A stretch of DNA of 64,000 nt from NCBI RefSeq assembly GCF_900110755.1, contig NZ_FOFF01000040.1, positions 1-64,000 on the forward strand. Direction: 5' to 3'. This DNA comes from Streptomyces sp. yr375. Its GTDB lineage: Bacteria; Actinomycetota; Actinomycetes; Streptomycetales; Streptomycetaceae. Shown piece by piece: positions 9,303-18,661 of this stretch; positions within the stretch are counted from its first letter, which is position 1; every line of letters begins with the position of its first letter. The notes beneath the pieces are model-generated. The model made no database searches. It saw nothing but the letters and a program-made list of their open reading frames with translations, and was not told where the DNA came from. A program made the translations under genes and the position numbers.

Positions 9303-9318
9303 TGTTTCACGTGAAACA
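9303..9318. promoter_or_regulatory. parS: parS centromere site (perfect)
   Basis: TGTTTCACGTGAAACA matches the parS consensus exactly and sits in a perfect 20 bp palindrome (9301-9320). ParB nucleates here to organise and segregate origin-proximal DNA. Streptomyces carry around twenty such sites near oriC. Confidence 0.95.
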
Positions 9319-9330
9319 CCCGGCTGGGCA

Positions 9331-9346
9331 TGTTTCACGTGAAACG
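9331..9346. promoter_or_regulatory. parS: parS centromere site (one mismatch)
   Basis: TGTTTCACGTGAAACG differs from consensus only at the last base. It lies 12 bp after the first site, so centres are 28 bp apart. Confidence 0.92.
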
Positions 9347-9523
9347 TGACGGTCGGTGGTAGGCCGGTTCGGGGTTCCGGTTCCGGCTCTGGTTCCCGGT
9401 CTGGTTCCGGCTCTGGCCGTTGGGGCAGGGGCTGCCGCTGTTCGGTCGTCGGGCTGTACGGTCTGCACGAGTTGATGATCGGCTCGTCGAGCCGACGTGC
9501 GTACGTGTGCGGGGGAGGCGGTC

Positions 9524-10996
9524 ATGGTGACCGAGGCAGTCGGTGGTGCCGGTACCGGTGTGGGTGCGGGAGCGGAGATCGGCGAGGTGCGCAGGCTTCC
9601 TCGGGTGCGTGGTTTTGCCGAGTGGCCCGTCGAGGGGTCGGCTGAGGGGGCGGGACTTCAGTCGCCCAAGGAGCAGGGCAGGGCGCTGCGCGACAAGGTC
9701 GCGCGGTCGGCGCACGCCGCACTCGACCTGGACGCCTCCCGGCCGGACGCGGTGGCGGCGGTCGAGGAGTCCAGTCAGGGCCGTATCCCGGAGCTGACGC
9801 CGATAAGGGTCGGCCGGATGGCGGCGACGCCGTTCGCGTTCCTGCGCGGCTCGGCGGGGCTCATGGCGTACGACCTGGCCCGCACCCCCATGACCGGGAT
9901 CCGCGCCCAGATCTGCGGTGACGCCCACGCCGCCAACTTCGGCCTGTACGCCGACGCGCGGGGCGGGCTGGTCATCGACCTGAACGACTTCGACGAGACC
10001 GTCGACGGCCCCTGGGAGTGGGACCTCAAGCGCCTCGCCGCGTCCCTGGTGCTCGCGGGCCGGGAGGCCGGCGCGGACGAGGACACCTGCCGCAAGGCGG
10101 CCCACGGCGCGGCCGGTTCCTACCGTCGCACCATGCGGCTCCTGGCCAGGCTTCCGGTGCTGGACGCGTGGAACGCCATCGCCGACGAGGAGTTGGTCTC
10201 CCACACCGACGCCCACGACCTGCTGGGCACCCTGGAACGGGTCGCGGCGAAGGCGCGGGCCAACACCAGCGGCCGGTTCGCGGCGAAGTCGACCGAGCCG
10301 ACGGAGGACGGCGGCCGCCGCTTCGTCGACGCGCCGCCGGTGCTGCGCCGCGTCCCGGACGCGGAGGCGGCTTCGGTGACCGCGTCCCTGGAGCAGTACC
10401 TGACCACCGTGTCCGAGGACCGCCACCCCCTCCTGGCCCGCCACGCCGTCCACGACGTCGCCTTCCGCATCGTCGGCACGGGCAGCGTGGGCACGAGGTC
10501 GTACGTGGTGCTGTTGCTGGACCACCGGGGCGAGCCGCTGATCCTCCAGGTGAAGGAGGCCCGCGCGTCGGCCTTGGTCCCGCACCTGCTGACGGCCGGC
10601 TTCGAGGCTCCGGAGGTGGACCACGAGGGCCGCCGGGTGGTGCTCGGCCAGAAGCGCATGCAGGTCGTCAGCGATGTCCTGCTGGGCTGGACGACGGTCG
10701 ACGGACGCCCCTTCCAGGTACGGCAGTTCCGCAACCGCAAGGGCAGCGTCGAGCCGGCCGCGCTCGCCGCCGACCAGGTCGACGACTACGGCCGGATGAC
10801 TGGCGCCCTCCTGGCCCGCGCCCACTCCCACAGCGCCGACCCGCGTCTGATCGCCGGCTACTGCGGCAAGAACGAGGAACTCGACGAGGCGATCGCGACG
10901 TTCGCCGTCGCCTACGCCGACCGCACCGAGGCCGACCACGCCGATCTGGTCGCGGCGGTACGGGCGGGGCGGATCGCGGCCGAGACGGGGGTGTGA
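9524..10996 (+). CDS. DUF2252 family protein
   Basis: This soluble protein of about 490 residues has DUF2252 signatures: CGDAHAANFGLY, DLNDFDETVDGPWEWDLKRL and, near the C-terminus, LARAHSHSADPRLIAGYCG. The family has a kinase/aminoglycoside-phosphotransferase-like fold, with the HAANFG and NDFD motifs resembling catalytic and metal-binding loops, but its substrate is unknown to me. I chose the ATG at 9524 because GGGGGAGG lies just upstream; a GTG at 9497 is possible. It stands alone on the plus strand beside the two parS sites. Confidence 0.9.
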   Translation: MVTEAVGGAGTGVGAGAEIGEVRRLPRVRGFAEWPVEGSAEGAGLQSPKEQGRALRDKVARSAHAALDLDASRPDAVAAVEESSQGRIPELTPIRVGRMAATPFAFLRGSAGLMAYDLARTPMTGIRAQICGDAHAANFGLYADARGGLVIDLNDFDETVDGPWEWDLKRLAASLVLAGREAGADEDTCRKAAHGAAGSYRRTMRLLARLPVLDAWNAIADEELVSHTDAHDLLGTLERVAAKARANTSGRFAAKSTEPTEDGGRRFVDAPPVLRRVPDAEAASVTASLEQYLTTVSEDRHPLLARHAVHDVAFRIVGTGSVGTRSYVVLLLDHRGEPLILQVKEARASALVPHLLTAGFEAPEVDHEGRRVVLGQKRMQVVSDVLLGWTTVDGRPFQVRQFRNRKGSVEPAALAADQVDDYGRMTGALLARAHSHSADPRLIAGYCGKNEELDEAIATFAVAYADRTEADHADLVAAVRAGRIAAETGV

Positions 10997-11121
10997 GGGG
11001 CCGGGGGCGGGCTGAGGAGGGTTCCCGGGGTTCTCGGGGCTTCCTGGGGTCCCGGGATTCCCGGCGGACCGGTGGACGGTGGGCAGCGTGGGTTCGGGTG
11101 GCGTTGGCCTAGGCTGGTCGG

Positions 11122-11919
11122 GTGACGACCCCCGAAGCTGAGCAGCCACGGCCCGAGGCGCGGCTGGAGCAGGCCGTGCGGGCCGCCGAGCAGGCGTTGA
11201 TCGAGTTCGAGATCGCGGTGGAGACCTTCCGCGTCGAGGTCGAGAACTTCTCGCGGCTCCACCACCAGAAACTCGGTCCGATGTACGCCCGGCTCGACGA
11301 GCTGGAGGCGCAGATCGCCGAGGCCAGGGCTGCCCGCACCGGTGACCCCGAGGACCGGCGCAAGGCCGCCGAGGCGCGGGCGCGGGTGCTGCCGATGCCC
11401 GGGGTCGAGGAGTTGTTCCACGGCTGGATGGACGGCGAAGGGCTGTTCCCGGAGGCCGCGGCGATGCTCACGGACCAGTCGGTCCGGCCTCCGGAGCGGG
11501 TGCGGCCCAGTGAGGCGGCCCGCAAGCTGTACCGCGAGCTGGCCCGCAAGGCCCACCCCGACCTGGCGCAGGAGGAAGCCGAGCGGGCCCGGCGCGAGGA
11601 GTTCATCACCCGGGTCAACGCGGCCTACGCCCGTGGCGACGAGGTACTCCTGCGGGAGCTGGCCGAGGAGTGGGCGGCCGGTCCGGCGCCCGCGGAGCGC
11701 AGCCCGAGCCCAAGCGAGGAGCTCTACGCCCGCCTCGAGTGGCTCGCCCAGCACAAGGAGATGCTCACGCTGGTCGCCCGGGAGCTGGAGGACGGCGCGA
11801 TCGGGTCGATGCTCCGGATGGCCCCGGACGACCCCGATCGTCTCCTGGACGAGATCGCCGACAAGCTCCTCGCCGACGTCGCCGCCCGCGAGGCGGAGCT
11901 GGCCGCGCTGGTGGGTTAG
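11122..11919 (+). CDS. J-domain-like protein with N-terminal coiled coil
   Basis: A 265-residue cytosolic protein. Residues 10-75 are rich in Glu/Ala/Arg with heptad-like spacing, suggesting a coiled coil. Near residue 133-148 the stretch ARKLYRELARKAHPDLA contains the HPD tripeptide of DnaJ-type J-domains, followed by EEFITRVNAAYARGD as helix IV. J-domains stimulate Hsp70 ATPase. There is no zinc or C-terminal DnaJ domain, so a specialised co-chaperone is more likely than DnaJ itself. The start is a GTG at 11122. The C-terminal third, acidic and helical, is of unknown role. Confidence 0.8.
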   Translation: MTTPEAEQPRPEARLEQAVRAAEQALIEFEIAVETFRVEVENFSRLHHQKLGPMYARLDELEAQIAEARAARTGDPEDRRKAAEARARVLPMPGVEELFHGWMDGEGLFPEAAAMLTDQSVRPPERVRPSEAARKLYRELARKAHPDLAQEEAERARREEFITRVNAAYARGDEVLLRELAEEWAAGPAPAERSPSPSEELYARLEWLAQHKEMLTLVARELEDGAIGSMLRMAPDDPDRLLDEIADKLLADVAAREAELAALVG

Positions 11920-12018
11920 GTCCGAGCCGGTGGGCTAGGGATGGTGTGGTGGGTTGAGGCTGGAGTGGTGGGCTGGCGGGGCCGTCGGGGTGTGCGGGCG
12001 GTCGGGTAGCGTCGGGGC

Positions 12019-12366
12019 ATGAGTTTCGGAGCTGGTGTGCCCACGGTCGAGGTCGGGGACCTCAAGGACGGCGACTTCCTGCTGGACGTCCGCGAGAACG
12101 ACGAGTGGCAGGCGGGCCACGCCGAAAAGGCACTGCACATCCCCATGAGCGAGTTCGTCGGCCGCTACGGCGAGTTGACCGAGGCGGCTCCGCAGAACGG
12201 GCGGGTCCATGTGATCTGCCGTTCCGGCGGTCGTTCGGCCCAGGTCACGATGTACCTCGTCCAGCAGGGCATCGACGCCGTGAACGTCGACGGCGGCATG
12301 CAGATCTGGGCCGCCACGGGCCGCCCGGTCGTCACGGACGCGGGGCAGTCGGGCTTCGTCCTGTAG
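12019..12366 (+). CDS. Rhodanese-like domain protein
   Basis: This 115-residue single-domain rhodanese has the sequence features LDVRENDEWQAGHAEKALHIP and the active-site loop CRSGGRS, whose cysteine would carry a persulfide. Such small proteins transfer sulfur between thiols. GlpE/PspE-type single-domain enzymes are the nearest well-known relatives. The ATG follows GCGTCGGGGC without a strong ribosome site. It is followed immediately by a run of six AGGC units, then the convergent acyl-CoA dehydrogenase gene. Confidence 0.9.
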   Translation: MSFGAGVPTVEVGDLKDGDFLLDVRENDEWQAGHAEKALHIPMSEFVGRYGELTEAAPQNGRVHVICRSGGRSAQVTMYLVQQGIDAVNVDGGMQIWAATGRPVVTDAGQSGFVL

Positions 12367-12388
12367 GCAGGCAGGCAGGCAGGCAGGC
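12365..12388. repeat. (AGGC)6 tetranucleotide microsatellite
   Basis: Six exact AGGC units begin within the rhodanese stop codon context (TAGGC) and run through the convergent intergenic gap. Such tracts are slippage-prone, but none of the coding sequence is changed by length variation here. Confidence 0.95.
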
Positions 12389-12449
12389 GTCAGGCGGCAG
12401 GTGCGCATCGGTTCGCCGCGTGGGCCGGGTGCGGGTGGCTGGGTGCGGG

Positions 12450-13628
12450 TCAGCCGAGGGGGTGGGCGGCGAGCAGGTCGCCGAGGCTCTCCTCGTGTGC
12501 CGCGGCCGGGCCGAGCGACAGTTCCAGGTGCTTGGCCCAGGCGTGGTACCGGTGCAGCGGGTAGTCGACGTCGGCGCCGAAGCCGCCGTGCAGATGCTGC
12601 GCGGTCTGCACGATCCGCCGAACGCCCTCCGCGGCCCAGATCTTGGCCACGGCGACGTCCCCGGAGGCCGGCAGTGCGCCCGGTGCCCCGGAGGCGATCC
12701 GCCACGCGGCCTGCCACAGCGTGACCTCCATCGCGCGCAGGTCGATGTAGCGGTCGGCGGCCTGTACGGCGACGGCCTGGAAGCTGGCGATCGGGTGCCC
12801 GAACTGCTCCCGCTTGCCGGCGTAGCCGCTGGTCATCGCGAGCGCACGCTCGCCCAGACCGAGCGCCAGCGCGCAGGTCCCCGTGGTCACCAGGGCGCGC
12901 AGCCACTCCCAGGCGCCGTCGGCGGTGATGACGTCGCGGGCGGCGATCCGCGCCGATTCGAGGCGCAGTTCGCCGAGCCGCTCCCCGGTGGTGGAGACCT
13001 GCTCGGCGAGCACGACCCCTTCGTGTTCGCGCGGGACGACAGCGAGGATGCTCCGGTCGTCCCCGGTGCGCGCCGGCACGACGACGAAGTCGGCGCCGTA
13101 CGCCCACGGCACCGCCGTCTGCACCCCGTCCAACACCCACTCGCCGCCGCCCGCGCTGCCCAAGCCGCCCGTGGCGGCGGTGTTGTTCGTGCCGTCCTGC
13201 CGTGCGGTGACGGCGAGTTCGGCCGGGTCGTGGCCGGTGCGGCCGTTCGTGGCGACCGTCAGGACGACTTCGCCCCGGCCCGCCCGGGCGAGGAGGGACG
13301 ACCTCAACTCCTGGCCGCCGTAGGCCTGTACGGCGGCTGCGGCCGCGCTGTGCTCCAGCAGCGGTATCCGCGCCAGCACCTTCGCCGACTCGCGCAGCAC
13401 CAGACAGAGCGCGATCGCGTCGAGGCCGGTGCCGTCGAACTCCTCGTCCAGCAGCAGGCTCAGCAGGTCCGCCGCGGCCAGCCTGGCCCACAGCGGGCGG
13501 TCGAAGTCGTCGGCCACGGAGCCCCTGGTCAGCGCGGGGCTCGGCACGGCGTCGGGGGCGACCCCGGCGAACACTCCCCGCGCCGCCTCGGCCGCGGCCT
13601 GCTGCTCCTCGGTGAAGGTGAAGTCCAC
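12450..13628 (-). CDS. Acyl-CoA dehydrogenase
   Basis: A 392-residue flavoprotein of the acyl-CoA dehydrogenase superfamily, expected to oxidise an acyl-CoA to the 2,3-enoyl-CoA with FAD. It begins MDFTFTEEQQAAAEAARG and carries the C-terminal family segment REQFGHPIASFQAVAVQAAD. Residues 55-75 (LSLLLDEEFDGTGLDAIAL) fit the N-terminal helical domain. The mid-domain is divergent and I do not see the usual catalytic glutamate context clearly. It lies 85 bp downstream of paaE on the same strand, so it may be read with the paa operon, but the substrate is unknown. Confidence 0.88.
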   Translation of the reverse strand: MDFTFTEEQQAAAEAARGVFAGVAPDAVPSPALTRGSVADDFDRPLWARLAAADLLSLLLDEEFDGTGLDAIALCLVLRESAKVLARIPLLEHSAAAAAVQAYGGQELRSSLLARAGRGEVVLTVATNGRTGHDPAELAVTARQDGTNNTAATGGLGSAGGGEWVLDGVQTAVPWAYGADFVVVPARTGDDRSILAVVPREHEGVVLAEQVSTTGERLGELRLESARIAARDVITADGAWEWLRALVTTGTCALALGLGERALAMTSGYAGKREQFGHPIASFQAVAVQAADRYIDLRAMEVTLWQAAWRIASGAPGALPASGDVAVAKIWAAEGVRRIVQTAQHLHGGFGADVDYPLHRYHAWAKHLELSLGPAAAHEESLGDLLAAHPLG

Positions 13629-13713
13629 GGCCTGTCCTCCCGACGGGTCAGTTGATCTGACGGAGCGTCAAGATAGAACAGGTTCTAGAAGAAGGGAACG
13701 GTCGGTCACCGCC

Positions 13714-14775
13714 TCACCGGTCGAAGTCCACCTCCACCGCCTCCGTCAGCGGATGCGACTGGCATGCCAGCACGTACCCGGAGTCCGTCTCCTCCGGCTC
13801 CAGCGCGAAGTTGCGGTCCATGCGGACCTCGCCGGAGACCAGGAAGGCGCGGCAGGTTCCGCACACCCCGCCCTTGCAGGCGTAGGGCGCGTCGGGCCGG
13901 TTGCGCAGGACCGTCTCCAGGACCGATTCCCCGTCCCGCACGGGCCAGCTTCCGCCACGGCCGTCGAGCCGGGCGGTCACGGTGCTGTGGGCGGGGGCCG
14001 CCGCGCGCGCCGAGGGCGCCGTGCCCTCCACGTGGAAGATCTCCTCGTGGATCCGCGACCGCGCGACCCCGAGCTCCCGCAGTGCCTGTTCCGCGCCCTG
14101 CACGAGGCCGAACGGCCCGCACAGGAACCAGCCCGCGACCTGCTCCACCGGCAGCAGCGACGGCAGCAGCCCGGTGAGCCGCTCCCGGTCCAGCCGACCG
14201 GAGGGAAGCCCCGCCTGCTGTTCCTCCCGGGAGAGCACGGTGACCAGGTGCAGCCGTTCGGGGAAGCGGTCCTTGAGGTCGGCGACCTCCTCCAGGAACA
14301 TCGTCGAGGCGGCCGTCCGGTCGCTGCGTATGAGGCAGAACCGGGCCGCGGGCTCACGGGCCAGCAGCGTCGAGGCGATCGACAGCACCGGGGTGATGCC
14401 GCTGCCGCCGACGATCGCCGCGTACAGGCCGGGCGCGGGCTCGAGGGTGAACCGGCCCGCCGGAGTCATCACGTCCAGCTCGTCGCCGACGCCGATCTCC
14501 TTCAGCGCGTACGTCGAGAAGGATCCGCCGTCGACCAGGCGCACGCCCACCCGCAGCGTGCGGGGTCCCGCGCCGTCGGGATCGGGTGCCGGCGAGCAGA
14601 TCGAGTACGTCCGCCGGACCTCGGCCCCGTCGGCGACGCGCCGCAGGGCGAGGTGCTGGCCGGGGGCGTGCCGGTACTCCTCGCGCAGGCCGGCGGGGAC
14701 CGTGAGGGTGAGGGCGACGGAGTCGTCCGTGAGGCGGTCCACCGCGGCCACCTGGAGCGGGTGGAAGCGGGCCAT
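13714..14775 (-). CDS. paaE: Phenylacetyl-CoA 1,2-epoxidase reductase subunit PaaE
   Basis: This 353-residue reductase passes electrons from NADPH through FAD and a plant-type 2Fe-2S centre to the PaaAC oxygenase. Motifs are RTYSICSP (FAD), GGSGITPVLSIAS (NAD(P)) and the ferredoxin loop CKGGVCGTC with a later cysteine in VLACQSHP. The ATG at 14775 shares one base with the paaD stop (TGATG), so translation is probably coupled. It ends the paaABCDE series. Together these subunits convert phenylacetyl-CoA to the ring epoxide. Confidence 0.95.
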   Translation of the reverse strand: MARFHPLQVAAVDRLTDDSVALTLTVPAGLREEYRHAPGQHLALRRVADGAEVRRTYSICSPAPDPDGAGPRTLRVGVRLVDGGSFSTYALKEIGVGDELDVMTPAGRFTLEPAPGLYAAIVGGSGITPVLSIASTLLAREPAARFCLIRSDRTAASTMFLEEVADLKDRFPERLHLVTVLSREEQQAGLPSGRLDRERLTGLLPSLLPVEQVAGWFLCGPFGLVQGAEQALRELGVARSRIHEEIFHVEGTAPSARAAAPAHSTVTARLDGRGGSWPVRDGESVLETVLRNRPDAPYACKGGVCGTCRAFLVSGEVRMDRNFALEPEETDSGYVLACQSHPLTEAVEVDFDR

Positions 14776-15392
14776 CACAACTCCTTGAAGTGGTCGAAGG
14801 GTTCACGGCAGGCGAGGCAGCGCCGCAGCGCCTTGCAGGCGGTGGAGGAGAAGCGGCTGAGCAGCTCGGTGTCGGCGGATCCGCAGTGCGGGCAGCGGAT
14901 CGGGTCGTCCGGGCCTTCCGTCGGCAGGTCGTCCGGTTCGCTGTGGTTGTGGTTGTGGTCGTGGTTGTGGTTGTGGCTGTGGCTGTGGCTGTGGTTTTGG
15001 TTGTGGAGGGTGTGTGTGGGGCCCAGCGTCACGGTCACCGGGCCCGGCGCGGACCGGGTGGTGCGCGGTGGCGCGATGCCGAACTCCCGTAGTTTGCGGC
15101 GCCCTTCGGCCGAGATGTCGTCGGTCGACCAGGCGGGCGAGAGCACGGTGCGCACGGTGACCTCCCGCACCCCGTGCTCGTGCAGCGCGCGCTCGATGTC
15201 CATGGACATCGCCTCCACCGCCGGACAGCCGGTGTAGGTGGGGGTCAGCTCGACCTCGACGGCGTCCGTGTCGCGTACGTGCACCGCGCGCAGTACGCCG
15301 AGTTCCCGGAGGGTGAGCACGGGCAGTTCGGGGTCGGGCACCGCGCCTGCGACCGCGAGGAGTTCCGCCTCCAGCGGGGTGAGCGTCACCAT
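14775..15392 (-). CDS. paaD: PaaD, DUF59 subunit of phenylacetyl-CoA epoxidase system, with His/Asn repeat
   Basis: PaaD is needed for epoxidase activity, probably for Fe-S assembly. Residues 1-110 are the DUF59/MIP18-like domain, including TYTGCPAVEAMSMDI. The C-terminus has a zinc-ribbon-like CPHC ... CLAC. Between them is an insertion of about twenty residues made almost only of His and Asn/Ser (NQNHSHSHSHNHNHDHNHNH), encoded by hexamer repeats at 14942-15006. This is unusual for PaaD and could bind metal or simply be a slippage expansion. It overlaps paaC by 7 bp and paaE by 1 bp. Confidence 0.94.
   Translation of the reverse strand: MVTLTPLEAELLAVAGAVPDPELPVLTLRELGVLRAVHVRDTDAVEVELTPTYTGCPAVEAMSMDIERALHEHGVREVTVRTVLSPAWSTDDISAEGRRKLREFGIAPPRTTRSAPGPVTVTLGPTHTLHNQNHSHSHSHNHNHDHNHNHSEPDDLPTEGPDDPIRCPHCGSADTELLSRFSSTACKALRRCLACREPFDHFKEL
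14942..15006 (-). repeat. Hexamer repeat coding a His/Asn tract in PaaD
   Basis: The plus strand reads as repeated GTGGTT/GTGGCT units, i.e. alternating AAC/AGC and CAC codons on the coding strand. The repeat stays in frame, so tract length can vary without destroying paaD. Confidence 0.9.
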
Positions 15393-16138
15393 GACGCCCC
15401 CGGGTGGCTGCGGTGCAGGTGCTGCATCTCGGCGAGCATCCGGCCGAAGGACTCGGTGTGCACGCCCTCGCGGCCCGCGCCGGCGCTCCAGGCTCCGGTG
15501 CGCGATCCCTCGGGCACTGTCAGGCCGGCCCGCCCCAGCACGTCCTTCACCGACTCAAGCCAGGCCGTTTCCAGCTCCGCCCCGTCGAGGCCGAGGCCGA
15601 GGCCGTCCACCGGGCGGAACATCTCTCCGGTGAACCGCCACAGCGCCGTGCAGGCCCGCTGCATCCGCTCGTGGCTGGCCTCGGTGCCGTCGCCGAGCCG
15701 CAGCGTCCACTGCTCGGCGTGGTCGCGGTGGTAGGCGACCTCCTTGACGGCCTTCGCCGCGAGCCCCGCGAACGGACCCTCGCCGGCCGCCAGCCGCGCG
15801 TACAGCAGGTGCTGGTAGGTCGAGAAGTACAACTGGCGGACGATGGTGTGGGCGAAGTCGCCATTGGGCTGCTCGACCAACTGGATGTTGCGGAAGGCGC
15901 GTTCCTCGCGCAGGTACGCCAACTCGTCCTCGTCGCCTGCCATCGACAGCAGGATGCGGGCCTGGCCCAGCAGGTCGAGGGCGATGTTGGCGAGGGCGAC
16001 CTCCTCCTCCAGCACGGGCGCGTGGCCCATCCACTCCCCCAGGCGGTGGGAGAGCACCAGGGCGTCGTCGCCGAGGGCGAGGGCGGCGCTATTCGTGTGC
16101 GTCGTCGTGTGCGTGGTCGCGTGCGTGGTCGTGGTCAC
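15386..16138 (-). CDS. paaC: Phenylacetyl-CoA 1,2-epoxidase structural subunit PaaC
   Basis: A 250-residue ferritin-like helical protein, the structural partner of PaaA. Family features are LGDDALVLSHRLGEWMGHAP, NIALDLLGQARILLSMAG, YLREERAFRNIQL and VAYHRDHAEQW. The GTG at 16138 overlaps the paaB stop as GTGA. The longer open frame upstream merely reads through paaB. The first 16 residues are a Thr/His repeat (TTTTHATTHTTTHT), probably disordered and not typical of the family. Order and overlaps fit the standard paaABCDE operon. Confidence 0.95.
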   Translation of the reverse strand: MTTTTHATTHTTTHTNSAALALGDDALVLSHRLGEWMGHAPVLEEEVALANIALDLLGQARILLSMAGDEDELAYLREERAFRNIQLVEQPNGDFAHTIVRQLYFSTYQHLLYARLAAGEGPFAGLAAKAVKEVAYHRDHAEQWTLRLGDGTEASHERMQRACTALWRFTGEMFRPVDGLGLGLDGAELETAWLESVKDVLGRAGLTVPEGSRTGAWSAGAGREGVHTESFGRMLAEMQHLHRSHPGASW

Positions 16139-16418
16139 AGGTGCTTCACCCCCTCCGGGATCTCGTAGAACGTCGGGTGCCGGTACGGCTTGTCGCCGGC
16201 CGGTTCGAAGAACGAGTCCTTCTCGTCGGGCGAGGAGGCCGTGACCGACGACGACGGCACGACCCAGATCGAGACGCCCTCGCCGCGCCGGGTGTACAGG
16301 TCGCGCGCGTTGCGCAGGGCGAACTCCGCGTCCGGCGCGTGCAGGCTGCCGGCGTGGGTGTGGGAGAGGCCGCGCCGGGAGCGCACGAAGACCTCCCACA
16401 GCGGCCAGTCGGTGTTGG

Positions 16419-16422
<4 letters not shown>
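16135..16422 (-). CDS. paaB: Phenylacetyl-CoA 1,2-epoxidase subunit PaaB
   Basis: A small, 95-residue subunit that bridges PaaA and PaaC. It shows the family segments WPLWEVFVRSRRGLSHTHAG, SLHAPDAEFALRNARDLYTR and SFFEPAGDKPYRHPTFYE. The ATG at 16422 overlaps the paaA stop as ATGA, which settles the start against the longer open frame. Length agrees with the family (about 95 residues). Confidence 0.96.
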
Positions 16423-17453
<1,031 letters not shown>

Positions 17454-17519
17454 GCGGTCCCCCTTGACCTCGGGCCCGGGCTGGTGCCCAGGCCTCGGCT
17501 CTGCCCGAGCCTTCTCCCG

Positions 17520-17533
17520 ACCGATCGTTCGGT
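17520..17533. promoter_or_regulatory. PaaR-type operator upstream of paaA
   Basis: ACCGATCGTTCGGT fits ACCGNNCGNNCGGT, the core of the corynebacterial PaaR palindrome as I recall it. The same pattern precedes paaN/paaH in this window, and a TetR regulator of the right type is encoded at 24004-24594. Confidence 0.75.
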
Positions 17534-17578
17534 CCGTGCGATTCCATGGTGGGACGGCCGTCGTAAGGTGTCAACCGC

Positions 17579-17611
17579 TGTGGATAACCTGCGGGCGTCC
17601 CCTGTGGACAA
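17579..17611. promoter_or_regulatory. Two DnaA boxes, same orientation
   Basis: TGTGGATAA (17579-17587) is the complement of TTATCCACA, and TGTGGACAA (17603-17611) is the complement of TTGTCCACA, the Streptomyces consensus DnaA box. Starts are 24 bp apart, between paaA and the DUF5819 gene. Confidence 0.65.
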
Positions 17612-17737
17612 CCCACCCCGTCCCCGGCCCGGCCCGGGCGTCGCGGGGGGAGGGCTGCGCCGAACGGGTGAGGCTGAGTACCGTTCGCGATTGCGTGACG
17701 CAGCGCGAAGACGACCGGGATCGGGGAACGGGGCGGA

Positions 17738-18661
17738 ATGGACGCGAACGACGGAGGCTCCGGCGCTCCGCACGAGCCGAACACGTCAGGGGAGGCGAGG
17801 ACGGGGGCCGGTGCGGGCACCGAGGCGGGGGTCGGCACTGAGGCCGGCACCGAGACCGGGATCGGCACCGAGACCGGGATCGGGGTGCCGCCTGTGAAGG
17901 ACGGCGGGGTTCCCGGCCCCCGAGCCGAATTCCCCAACCTCAGCCCCGGCCCCGACCTCGGCTCCCCGGCCGATCTCGCCCGCCCCGCCGGCCCTGTCGC
18001 CGGGCCCTGGCCCCGTACCGGTGTGGCCGCTCTGTCCCTGCGCTACCAGATCGGCGCCGCGCTGGCGCTCGCCGTCGTCGCGGTCGCCGTCTGTGTGCAT
18101 GTCGGGATGGTGTTCCTGCACGTCGCGCCGTCGAACACGGTCACCAAGGCGCACGGCAAGGCGATCGACGAATGGATCTACCCGGAGTTCGAGCAGAACT
18201 GGAAACTGTTCGCGCCGAACCCGTTGCAGCAGGACATCGCCGTTCAGGTGCGCGCCCAGGTCCGTACCGGGGACGGCGGGTCGAGGACCACCGGCTGGTA
18301 CGACCTGTCCGCGCAGGACGGCCGGGCCATCGACGGCAACCTGCTGCCGAGCCACACCCAGCAGAACGAGCTGCGCCGCGCCTGGGACTTCTTCACCGCC
18401 ACGCACGGCAACGACAACCGCTCCGTGGGCATCCGCGGCTCTCTCTCCGAGACGTATCTGCGCCACATCGTGGTGCTGCGTATGGAGCGGGGCGGCGCGG
18501 CCGGCGCGGGCGGTGTCGTCGAGCGGGTGCAGATCCGGTCGCAGACCACGAACGTGACCCCGCCGAAGTGGAGCGACGAGAAGGTGTCGATGAGCCCGGT
18601 GTACCGCGAGCTGCCCTGGTGGTCGGTGCCGGACGGCGAGACCGAGGGAGGCGCGAGGTGA
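17738..18661 (+). CDS. DUF5819 family membrane protein
   Basis: A 307-residue protein. Residues 1-95 are low complexity with Gly-Thr-Glu-Ala repeats (GTEAGVGTEAGTETGIGTE). One transmembrane helix lies at about 102-128 (YQIGAALALAVVAVAVCVHV). The rest, with FEQNWKLFAPNPLQQDIAVQ and SETYLRHIVVLRME, matches the DUF5819 family and should face outward. Its stop overlaps the HTTM gene start as GTGA. DUF5819 and HTTM proteins are often adjacent in actinobacteria, suggesting a joint membrane function that is still unknown. Confidence 0.85.
   Translation: MDANDGGSGAPHEPNTSGEARTGAGAGTEAGVGTEAGTETGIGTETGIGVPPVKDGGVPGPRAEFPNLSPGPDLGSPADLARPAGPVAGPWPRTGVAALSLRYQIGAALALAVVAVAVCVHVGMVFLHVAPSNTVTKAHGKAIDEWIYPEFEQNWKLFAPNPLQQDIAVQVRAQVRTGDGGSRTTGWYDLSAQDGRAIDGNLLPSHTQQNELRRAWDFFTATHGNDNRSVGIRGSLSETYLRHIVVLRMERGGAAGAGGVVERVQIRSQTTNVTPPKWSDEKVSMSPVYRELPWWSVPDGETEGGAR

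Larger units (their letters stand above)
9102..9523. other. Intergenic region with two parS sites and simple repeats
   Basis: No supported gene. It holds two ParB sites (9303-9318, 9331-9346) and a degenerate tandem repeat of GGTTCCGGCTCT-like units around 9361-9420. The open frames through it on both strands are compositional shadows. Confidence 0.6.

Noticed and set aside
8911..9342. Open frame across tRNA-Leu with a RGWRNRQTRW-like segment
   Set aside because: This is the well-known false protein produced by translating a tRNA-Leu gene; the cloverleaf and terminator explain the sequence.
9335..11149. 604-residue minus-strand frame through the parS pair
   Set aside because: Opposite the DUF2252 gene and starting in low-complexity sequence; no homology recognised.
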